Source: Candidatus Lambdaproteobacteria bacterium (GTDB taxonomy: Bacteria > SAR324 > NAC60-12). Taken from it: 27,320 nt of DNA. Shown here piece by piece: positions 7,292-14,188 of the stretch (position 1 is the stretch's first letter; each line of letters opens with the position of its first letter). The stretch is taken from positions 1 to 27,320 of the forward strand of contig DTUH01000213.1 in the NCBI GenBank assembly GCA_012964265.1. Direction: 5' to 3'. The notes beneath the pieces are model-generated. The model was not told the origin of the DNA, made no database searches, and saw nothing but the letters and a program-made list of their open reading frames with translations. The position numbers and the translations under genes were made by a program.

Positions 7292-8689
7292 TTATTGAGT
7301 GCGTTTGATGATGTGGTAGCCAAACTGAGTTTCGACTACTCCGCTCACCGCACCCAGTTCCAGGTTGAAAACGACCTGATCAAATTCCGGAACCATTTGT
7401 CCACGTGTGAAACGACCTAAATCACCACCTTTTGGTCCGGAAGGTCCGTCGGAATGTTGATGTGCCAATTCAGCAAAATCAATTCCGTTTTTAAGGTCCT
7501 TCAATATTTTTTCTGCCAATTTTTTGGCTTCTTTCCGGTTGCGTTTTTTGGTGGCACGCAGAGCGCCTTCGAAGGTTATTAGGATGTGACTCGCAGTTAC
7601 CGCTTCTGAAGCAACACGTCGGAAAATCAAATATCCAAAGGCAGAATCGACAGGATCACTTATTTGTCCCACTTTTAATTTAAAAGCAGGTTTCAGGAAA
7701 TCCGACAAATTCGGCTGTTTTGAGGATAAAAGCGGCAACTTGGTTTGTTGTGGTAAATCCGAAAACCGGTTGATTAAATCAGCAAAAACAACCCCTTTTC
7801 GCCGAGCTAAATCTGTCAGTTTTTCTGCAACTTTTTTTGCACCGGGCTTATCGTAGTATATATTTTGTTTAGCTGTCCGGGCTCCTTTGTAAGTCACTAC
7901 CAGCATTTCAACACTCACTTCATCTGCATCTGTCTGTCCTGAATTTAGAATTTTTGCCGGATCTAGTTTTGCAGTTGTTGCGGGAATTACTTTTTTGTTT
8001 TTTTCAGCAAGTTCTTTGTTACGTTCTGCAATCAGTTTTTCTGCAGTTTCCGGATCAAACGATTTGGCAGATTCACCTTTACGGATGATTGTCACGGTCT
8101 GAATCAAATCCCCTTTTTCAATGGCATTGACCACATTCATCCCTTCAACAACTTCACCAAAAACCGAATGTTTATTGTCAAGATGCGGTGTTGGGACATG
8201 TGTAATAAAAAACTGACTGCCGTTTGTGTTTGCGCCGGCGTTGGCCATGGAAAGAATTCCGGGTTTGTTGTGTTTTAGCTCCGGATGAAATTCGTCCGTA
8301 AACGTATAACCGGGCCCACCCGAACCTGTTCCGAGAGGATCTCCACCTTGAATCATAAAATCCTTGATCACCCGGTGGAAACTCAAACCGTCGAAATATC
8401 GTGCCTTTTTGGTTTTGCCGCTTACAGGATCTTTCCACTCTTTTGTTCCTTCAGAAAGTCCGACAAAATTGGACACGGTCACCGGCACACGTAGGTAAAA
8501 AAGCCGCAGCATAATTTCACCTTTTGAGGTTTTCATTTGTGCGTACAATCCATCCGTAAGCGTTCCTGCCCAAACTGTTCCTGAAATTAGAAATGATGTA
8601 AAAAGAAAAAACAGCAACTTTGAGATTTTATTGGAAAAACAAGTTTTACCTGAATGTAAATAACTCATGAAAATTCTGATCAGGGTCAT
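7292..8689 (-). CDS. Exported multidomain peptidyl-prolyl isomerase (cyclophilin + two parvulin-like domains)
   Basis: A 465-residue protein with a signal-peptide-like segment (about 24-41, cleavage likely after TVWA). Residues 48-205 form a cyclophilin domain with FHRVIKDFMIQGGDP, GSQFFIT and HSVFGEVVEGM. Residues about 258-371 resemble a degenerate parvulin: they keep a GQISDPVDSAFGYLIFRR tail but lack the usual SHIL start. Residues 374-465 are a canonical parvulin domain (ASHILI, FAELAHQHSDGPS, GGDLGRF, MVPEFDQVVF, TQFGYHIIK). It should assist periplasmic folding of outer-membrane or secreted proteins, like PpiA and SurA/PrsA combined. No strong ribosome binding site is visible at 8689; the ATG at 8668 is an alternative start. 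It is followed by the cinA-like gene after about 90 nt. Confidence 0.88.
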   Translation of the reverse strand: MTLIRIFMSYLHSGKTCFSNKISKLLFFLFTSFLISGTVWAGTLTDGLYAQMKTSKGEIMLRLFYLRVPVTVSNFVGLSEGTKEWKDPVSGKTKKARYFDGLSFHRVIKDFMIQGGDPLGTGSGGPGYTFTDEFHPELKHNKPGILSMANAGANTNGSQFFITHVPTPHLDNKHSVFGEVVEGMNVVNAIEKGDLIQTVTIIRKGESAKSFDPETAEKLIAERNKELAEKNKKVIPATTAKLDPAKILNSGQTDADEVSVEMLVVTYKGARTAKQNIYYDKPGAKKVAEKLTDLARRKGVVFADLINRFSDLPQQTKLPLLSSKQPNLSDFLKPAFKLKVGQISDPVDSAFGYLIFRRVASEAVTASHILITFEGALRATKKRNRKEAKKLAEKILKDLKNGIDFAELAHQHSDGPSGPKGGDLGRFTRGQMVPEFDQVVFNLELGAVSGVVETQFGYHIIKRTQ

Positions 8690-8725
8690 GCTAAAAAAAT
8701 TTTGAAACTATGATTTAAAACAATT

Positions 8726-8747
8726 AAATGATAAAAAGTTATCATTT
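8726..8747. repeat. AT-rich perfect hairpin between gmhB and the prolyl isomerase gene
   Basis: AAATGATAA and TTATCATTT form a 9-bp perfect inverted repeat around a 4-nt AAAG loop. It lies in the 154-nt gap after gmhB, 36 bp before the isomerase ATG. There is no U-tract after it on the minus strand, so it is a weak terminator candidate at best. A protein-binding site or 5'-UTR stem is equally possible. Confidence 0.4.
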
Positions 8748-8843
8748 GAGGCTAGCTTTTTGTGTTGATGCTCTCAAGTTATTTGTGAAATCAACTCTAT
8801 GCATCTTTCGATTGTCGCGCTTGAAATCCACCAATTTTTAAAA

Positions 8844-9431
8844 TCAAGAGGAGTTCTCCAACAAAAACTCAACTGCGTCCCATAAATCAGCTTTCCAATA
8901 ATCCGGCTCCGCGGACGCCTTTCCGTCCTGACCGGCATGTCCGGTACGTACTCCGATAGAGCATGTTCCCCATTTCGCTGCTGCCGCAAAATCACCGATC
9001 GAGTCTCCAATTAAAACTGATTCCGCCGCAGAAAATCCATGTTCCGCTGCAGCCTGTTCGAGCAGTAAGGTTCCAGGTTTACGGCAAGCGCACGGCTTAG
9101 GTTCTTTTCTTCGCTGACCATTTTTCCAGTCAGGATGATGCGGACAATAATATTGTCCGTCAATATGCGCTCCGGATTTTTCCAGTTCGGACCCCATTTT
9201 TGCAGTTATAGTTTGAAAGACGGTCTCACTCAAATCACCTCTGGCAAACGCTGCCTGATTCGTAATCACGAAACACTGCCAGCCCTTAGCATTAAGACGG
9301 GCCACAGCAGCGGCGCTTTTCGGAATCATCACAAACTGCTCCGGAGTCAGTATCGGTCCTGGCTCCTGATTGATTACACCGTCACGGTCCAAAAGGATGA
9401 CACGTAATTTTTTTGCAGTATACTTTAGCAT
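8844..9431 (-). CDS. gmhB: D-glycero-beta-D-manno-heptose 1,7-bisphosphate 7-phosphatase
   Basis: A HAD-superfamily phosphatase that removes the 7-phosphate from heptose bisphosphate in ADP-heptose synthesis for the LPS inner core. The 195 residues are the usual length. Visible are the nucleophile motif LLDRDGVIN (Asp15, Asp17), VITNQA (motif II), and the family-specific zinc loop with Cys96-x-His98 and Cys114-x-Cys116 ahead of RKPG (Lys118), plus IGDSIGDFAAA (motif IV). The zinc loop separates it from histidinol phosphatase (HisB), which is similar but usually fused. It starts 39 nt after the metallopeptidase gene; GGAA lies about 9 nt before the ATG. Confidence 0.93.
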   Translation of the reverse strand: MLKYTAKKLRVILLDRDGVINQEPGPILTPEQFVMIPKSAAAVARLNAKGWQCFVITNQAAFARGDLSETVFQTITAKMGSELEKSGAHIDGQYYCPHHPDWKNGQRRKEPKPCACRKPGTLLLEQAAAEHGFSAAESVLIGDSIGDFAAAAKWGTCSIGVRTGHAGQDGKASAEPDYWKADLWDAVEFLLENSS

Positions 9432-9470
9432 TGATTTGATTCCATTCAGAGTGTCAAAACGTTGGTTTGG

Positions 9471-10535
9471 CTATTTTTCCGAAGCATTAGCTAACTCCCG
9501 CACTGCATCAAAGAACTGAGGCCACTTTCGTTGCTGTTCTTCAAAAAGAAGCGCGAATTCTTCTACTCGACTTTGGTAACGCTGCACACCAAGCAAATGA
9601 GTGTTGTTCAGTTTTTGTTTAAACCAGTTGTCATAGGAAAGTACTTGAAATTCATTTTTTTGACTGTCATAATTTTCTCGCAATTTATAAAACAATTCCT
9701 CTTTTTTTTGCAGCTTTACTTCATCCGAAATTTCTGCTGCAAAGATGATTTTCATTTTATCAAAAGTTGTGTTAATCATTTGCCGGAACAGACGACGATC
9801 TTTTTCGGCACTTAAATACCACTGATAAATATTTTCCCTGTTACCCTCAAACAGATCGGTATTTTCAGAGTGAATCAGATATTGCCGCAAACCCTCCTGT
9901 TCTACAAAAACCGCAAAAGATTCATTGAAGGCCGTGTCGTTGTTAACATAAACAACTTGGTGAGCCATTTCGTGAATCAGGGTCGCAATCAATTCTGCAT
10001 CACGCTGGAGCAGAAAAGTACTGAGTACGGGATCCGAAAAATAATTCGGCAGCCAGGGTTTGTTGAGCCAGCCAAGTGTAGAGTAGGCGGTAACCGGTTC
10101 TACCGAAACATCAAGCTCCTGCTGCTTCATTTCTGCAGCGTATGAGTGGGCATCGTTCTCATCAAAGTAGCCGCGGTATTCCTGACAGCCTGCAAACCAG
10201 TAACACCATTGATATGCTTTCAATTCAAGAGGGGGTGCCGCCGTTACTACCATCGTCACATAAGGACGCCCCAGGTCAACATAACCGGTGTAGCCTTCAT
10301 TATCCGGAAGAGCCATTTCCACAATTACGAAAGTCCTGACACTTTCCACCAGTTTCAGTTTTTGTTTTAATTCCGGAGATGTTTCAGGAGAATTCAGCAA
10401 CTCACGAATATCCTGCTTGCGGTTCAGCAGGTCGAGGTGTCCGGAAGCGGCCTGCCAATAAAATCCCAGGTCTGAGCAGCCGCTTAAGATAAATACTGCT
10501 CCAAGAGATAATAGTAAAACGGTCCAGGCACGCAC
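9471..10535 (-). CDS. Putative aminopeptidase lipoprotein (PF10023/COG4324-like zinc peptidase)
   Basis: A 354-residue lipoprotein precursor: a hydrophobic signal followed by the lipobox LSGC with the lipidated Cys20. The zinc signature HEMAH (His188, Glu189, His192) is followed by FNESFAVFVE, whose Glu205 is the likely third ligand. This arrangement, together with VTAAPPLELKAYQWCYWF and TLGWLNKPWLPNYF, matches the family annotated as predicted aminopeptidases. The C-terminal third is helical and charged. It should sit on the periplasmic side of a membrane. The start is a GTG without a clear ribosome binding site, 23 nt after dsbD. Substrate and true peptidase activity are not established by the sequence. 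Confidence 0.82.
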   Translation of the reverse strand: MRAWTVLLLSLGAVFILSGCSDLGFYWQAASGHLDLLNRKQDIRELLNSPETSPELKQKLKLVESVRTFVIVEMALPDNEGYTGYVDLGRPYVTMVVTAAPPLELKAYQWCYWFAGCQEYRGYFDENDAHSYAAEMKQQELDVSVEPVTAYSTLGWLNKPWLPNYFSDPVLSTFLLQRDAELIATLIHEMAHQVVYVNNDTAFNESFAVFVEQEGLRQYLIHSENTDLFEGNRENIYQWYLSAEKDRRLFRQMINTTFDKMKIIFAAEISDEVKLQKKEELFYKLRENYDSQKNEFQVLSYDNWFKQKLNNTHLLGVQRYQSRVEEFALLFEEQQRKWPQFFDAVRELANASEK

Positions 10536-10558
10536 AGCTAAATTATTTTAATGGGAAA

Positions 10559-12637
10559 TTAGTTCAGGAATTTTATAAATTCGGATGCAGGTTTCAAAAT
10601 TCCGGCATGTTTATTCAACAGTTTGTCATCTGCGTCGAGAATCACGTACAAGGGAAGGGCGACGGTTTTGAAGCGTTTGATTTGCATTTGTTGGTTCTCT
10701 ACTGCTTTTTCACCTCCATCAGTGTAAAGCTGAAGCAATACAAAATTCTGTTGAAAACGGTCCATCACGTCCGGATGGGAAAAAATGTTTTTTTCCATCC
10801 AGCGGCAGTTAACGCATGTGTATCCGGTAAAGTCAATAAACACCCGTTTGTTTGCTGCTTTTGCCTGTTTTAAGGCCACAGACAAATCGTTTTGCCAGGG
10901 CAAAGAAAACGCTTTAATTTCTCCTGAACTTCCAGAACTTGCTGTATAACCAGGTCTGGTTTCTGAAAATGTTTGCAGCACCGGCGGTAAGTAGGTATCT
11001 ACCCACGGGTTGAGTGGCACGCCAACCAATCCTCGCACCAGATAAATTCCCAACATGGCAAAAAGGAAAGCAGTGGCAAATCCGGTACCTCCTGTTTTTT
11101 CAACACGAACATGATGTATTTTTACAGCACCTAATAAAAACAGTGCCCCAATTACGCAAAGTACAACCCACGCCGCCAAAACAAAATCTCTATCAATCAC
11201 ACCCAGCTGCCAAACTAAATCTGAGTTGCTGAAAAATTTGAAAGCCGCTGCCAGTTCAAGTAAACCCAAAATGATTTTCAGGTGCTGCATCCAGTTTCCA
11301 GACTTGGATTGCATCGACTGGATAAGACGCGGAAAAATTCCCAGCAAGAAAAAAGGGAAAGCAAAAATAGTTGAGAAAACTAACATTCCCACAATGGGCC
11401 AAAACCACATTCCCTGAGAAGCGGCAATCAACATGGTTCCCACAAATTGTACGGTACAAGTGAAAGAAGTCAGTGTGAAGGCAAGTCCCATTGCCAGTAC
11501 CCCCGCCGTTCCACTCAAATGTCTTGACCAGCGATCCGCAATATTTCCCAATCCACCCGGTGCATTCAATTGTATAAAACCCATCAGGCTGAAAGCAAAA
11601 AGAGTGAACATTGCGCCAATCGCCAAATTGACCCAGCCATTTGTGGCAAACTGCACCGCACCCGCTGCCCCCAAAACCATAGAAAGCAACATGCCTGTAA
11701 CCGTGTAGGTTCCCACGATTCCCGCGCCAAAAAGGGCAGCCAGTCGTAATGTTTCTCTGGCGTTTGCATCACCCTGTTTTGTGAAAAAAGCGACTGTGAC
11801 CGGAATCATCGGAAAAACACAGGGTGTCAGCAAAGCCAATAATCCTGCAATGACCGCCAGTCCAATAAAACTCCAAAAACCTTCCTTGAGTGCATCTTCA
11901 ATTTCAGAAATCTCTTCCGGAGGATTATCAACCGCAAACTGTGGAATTTTAAATTCAGCACGGACGATTCCTGTACCAAGTGGAATTTGGAGGGAAAACT
12001 GCTCAGTTTTTGGAGGAAGGCAAACACGGTCGCTGCACGCTTGATAACTTAGATTTCCATTGTAGCTTAAAACATTACCACCGCTTAACTCTTCAGGAAT
12101 TTGTATGTTTTGGAATAAAGTAACTTTCTCTTCGTGAAAGCTCAACACCATATCCAGGACTGGATCCGGAGCCGTTATAGGATTGCTTTCGTAAACTGGG
12201 CCGATTAATAGCAGCGACTCATCTTTGATCGTCAATGTGGTGGGAATTGGAGCGAAATCACCATCACCCGGAATCACGGAAAAAACGTGCCAGCCCTGCT
12301 GAATTTGCAAATCCAAAATAAGACGGGCATGTTCTCCCGGACGAGGTTTCTCAGGTTCGAGCATTACCTGAAAAGAAACAACGTTTTCAGGAATTTCAAA
12401 GTCATCATCAAACTGAGCAATCGCGGTGGTTAGCAACCAGGGGGTGAACAGCAAAATCAAAAACATTATCTGCCCCAGCAAAAGCATTGATTTGCCTGGA
12501 CTTGATTTAGCTCGATTAAAGGGGGGCATGATTTGTGGGTTTTTGGAGTTGGCTTTAAATTGCGCAGCTAAGGCAAGTAAAAAAGACAGTAGGGAAAATC
12601 TGCTGAAACTGCTGCCAAAACTTTTTGAACTTAGCAT
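10559..12637 (-). CDS. dsbD: Thiol:disulfide interchange protein DsbD
   Basis: Carries electrons from cytoplasmic thioredoxin across the inner membrane to periplasmic thiol proteins. Numbering from the longest frame (692 residues): an N-terminal alpha domain with the Cys pair 201/206 (QACSDRVC), a membrane beta domain with about eight helices and the redox Cys in TPCVFP (273) and SFTCTVQF (394), and a thioredoxin-like gamma domain with CVNC (608/611). All three redox pairs are intact. The first 36 residues are poorly supported. ATGs at 12529 (before a basic stretch and signal peptide) or 12487 may be the true start, since no ribosome binding site is evident at 12637. It follows the small ORF by 20 nt. 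Confidence 0.93.
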   Translation of the reverse strand: MLSSKSFGSSFSRFSLLSFLLALAAQFKANSKNPQIMPPFNRAKSSPGKSMLLLGQIMFLILLFTPWLLTTAIAQFDDDFEIPENVVSFQVMLEPEKPRPGEHARLILDLQIQQGWHVFSVIPGDGDFAPIPTTLTIKDESLLLIGPVYESNPITAPDPVLDMVLSFHEEKVTLFQNIQIPEELSGGNVLSYNGNLSYQACSDRVCLPPKTEQFSLQIPLGTGIVRAEFKIPQFAVDNPPEEISEIEDALKEGFWSFIGLAVIAGLLALLTPCVFPMIPVTVAFFTKQGDANARETLRLAALFGAGIVGTYTVTGMLLSMVLGAAGAVQFATNGWVNLAIGAMFTLFAFSLMGFIQLNAPGGLGNIADRWSRHLSGTAGVLAMGLAFTLTSFTCTVQFVGTMLIAASQGMWFWPIVGMLVFSTIFAFPFFLLGIFPRLIQSMQSKSGNWMQHLKIILGLLELAAAFKFFSNSDLVWQLGVIDRDFVLAAWVVLCVIGALFLLGAVKIHHVRVEKTGGTGFATAFLFAMLGIYLVRGLVGVPLNPWVDTYLPPVLQTFSETRPGYTASSGSSGEIKAFSLPWQNDLSVALKQAKAANKRVFIDFTGYTCVNCRWMEKNIFSHPDVMDRFQQNFVLLQLYTDGGEKAVENQQMQIKRFKTVALPLYVILDADDKLLNKHAGILKPASEFIKFLN

Positions 12638-12657
12638 CAGGATAAATTAAGCATCGC

Positions 12658-12984
12658 TTACTCGTCAGTTCCTACGAGTATCGGCTCCATACGCATTGCA
12701 GGGCTGCCATTCCTTACCCAAAGGCGTACCCGTTCGACAGTCACGCCGTTCGGCTTTGTGATACTGGAAAGTTCTTCCGCATAAATAATGTCTTCTGACC
12801 TGAATTCAAAAACGTCACCCCGGGATTCCAGCGGACTCGACAGCAACAAAAGCATTTTCGGATTGTAGTGTGGACGCAGCGCACCACAAAATGGAGTTGA
12901 TTCCTGCTCCAAAGTATCGGAACGTCCGCTCCGCTTTTGTATTTCGTAATACTTTCCTTCTTCAAGTAACTTGACAAAGCTCAT
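12658..12984 (-). CDS. Small uncharacterised protein between ilvC and dsbD
   Basis: A 108-residue soluble protein I do not recognise. It has no signal peptide or membrane segment. The C-terminal half (DIIYAEELSSIT, then VERVRLWVRNGSPAMRMEPI) alternates like a small beta-barrel or sandwich. The single Cys is at 33. GAGG lies about 6 nt before the ATG, and the gene fits snugly between ilvC (18 nt) and dsbD (20 nt), with codon use like its neighbours, which argues it is real. No function is assigned. Confidence 0.7.
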   Translation of the reverse strand: MSFVKLLEEGKYYEIQKRSGRSDTLEQESTPFCGALRPHYNPKMLLLLSSPLESRGDVFEFRSEDIIYAEELSSITKPNGVTVERVRLWVRNGSPAMRMEPILVGTDE

Positions 12985-13002
12985 ACTAACCTCAAAGAAC
13001 GC

Positions 13003-14046
13003 TTATAAATTTTCCGGACGCAATTGACGTAATACCTTTCCGGCCTGCCACATTTCCTGATTGCTGACTTCCTCAAGTTCGATTTCCAGTTTTTCCCGGT
13101 AATCCGCTTGAGAGTTTGAATCAATGGATACTTTCGCCTCAGTTCCATCCAGTACACTTTGGTAACACTTTTCAACCACAGGTTTTATTGCATCCCGAAA
13201 ACGCGGCGCCCAATCGAGCGCACCACGTTGAGCAGTTGTCGAGCAGTTGGCATACATCCAATCCATGCCTTTTTCCGCCACCAAAGGATAAAGACTCTGC
13301 AGGGCTTCTTCTATTGTTTCATTATAGGCTTCTGAAGGTGAATGTCCATGTTCACGCAAGACTTCATATTGCGCGAGAAATGCTCCTTGAAGCAGTCCCA
13401 TCAAAACACAACGTTCACCTGTGAGATCGCTGTGAACTTCATTTTCAAAGGTAGTTTCAAAAAGGTGTCCGGAACCAATTGCGAATGCTGTGGAAATACA
13501 CCTTTCACGGGCACGTCCGGTGTAATCCTGATGAATCGCATAAGAAGCATTTATTCCGCGTCCTGCCTGAAAATGTGTGCGTACAGTCAGTCCGCTTCCT
13601 TTTGGTGCAACCAAAATTACATCAACATTTTCTGGTGGAATAATGTTTGTATCCTGTTTAAATACGATGCCGAAACCATGTGAGAAATAGAGGGCGTCGC
13701 CATCATTTAAACTTGCTTTAACCATCGGCCAGGCAGAAATTTGTCCGGCATCTGAAAGCAAATATTGTAGAATGGTCCCACGCTTAGCGGCCTCTTCCGT
13801 TTCAAAAAGCGTTTCACCTTCAATCCAACCTTCCGCCAGAGCTTTGTCCCAGCTTCGGCCTTTACGCAGTCCCAAAATAACCTTAAAACCCTGATCCCGC
13901 ATATTCAATCCCTGCCCTCGACCCTGAGGTCCATAACCCAAAATTGCTGTAACTTCATTTCCCAGAATGTTTTTGCATTCTTCTATCGGATAGTCCGAGC
14001 GTTCGACAATGGTTTCCTTTATCCCGTTAATTTCTATGTCCTTCAT
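13003..14046 (-). CDS. ilvC: Ketol-acid reductoisomerase, fungal-like class
   Basis: NADPH- and Mg-dependent isomeroreductase of valine/isoleucine synthesis (2-acetolactate to 2,3-dihydroxyisovalerate). The 347 residues include the nucleotide loop LGYGPQGRGQGLNMRDQG, VAPKGSGLTVR, the metal-binding EVHSDLTGER and the C-terminal helical domain (HSPSEAYNETIEEALQSLYP, CSTTAQRGALDW). Much of it reads like yeast Ilv5 (YGQGLNLRDNG, LYFSHGF, HSPSEAFNETVEEATQSLYP, STTARRGALDW, QPDYREKLE) rather than typical bacterial IlvC. GGAG sits about 6 nt before the ATG. It heads the long minus-strand block, behind a plausible sigma-70 promoter. No ilvB/ilvN is adjacent. Confidence 0.94.
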   Translation of the reverse strand: MKDIEINGIKETIVERSDYPIEECKNILGNEVTAILGYGPQGRGQGLNMRDQGFKVILGLRKGRSWDKALAEGWIEGETLFETEEAAKRGTILQYLLSDAGQISAWPMVKASLNDGDALYFSHGFGIVFKQDTNIIPPENVDVILVAPKGSGLTVRTHFQAGRGINASYAIHQDYTGRARERCISTAFAIGSGHLFETTFENEVHSDLTGERCVLMGLLQGAFLAQYEVLREHGHSPSEAYNETIEEALQSLYPLVAEKGMDWMYANCSTTAQRGALDWAPRFRDAIKPVVEKCYQSVLDGTEAKVSIDSNSQADYREKLEIELEEVSNQEMWQAGKVLRQLRPENL

Positions 14047-14111
14047 TCTTTCTCCAGTTAATAAATATTTTTTTGTTTACAAACGATCTGCTTCAACAAA
14101 TTCTCACCTAC

Positions 14112-14140
14112 ACTATGCCGAATAAAACCGTAAATGTCAA
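14112..14140 (-). promoter_or_regulatory. Candidate sigma-70 promoter upstream of ilvC
   Basis: On the minus strand TTGACA (14135-14140) is followed after 17 nt by CATAGT (14112-14117; 4 of 6). This puts transcription start about 55-60 nt before the ilvC ATG. It is the only good -35 box in the 142-nt gap between xdhB and ilvC and is a reasonable head promoter for the ilvC-to-kdsD block. No leader peptide or attenuator was recognised. Confidence 0.45.
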
Positions 14141-14188
14141 TTCAATCAGCTATTTTACGAGCAAAACAAACTGCTAATTTAGGCTTTT

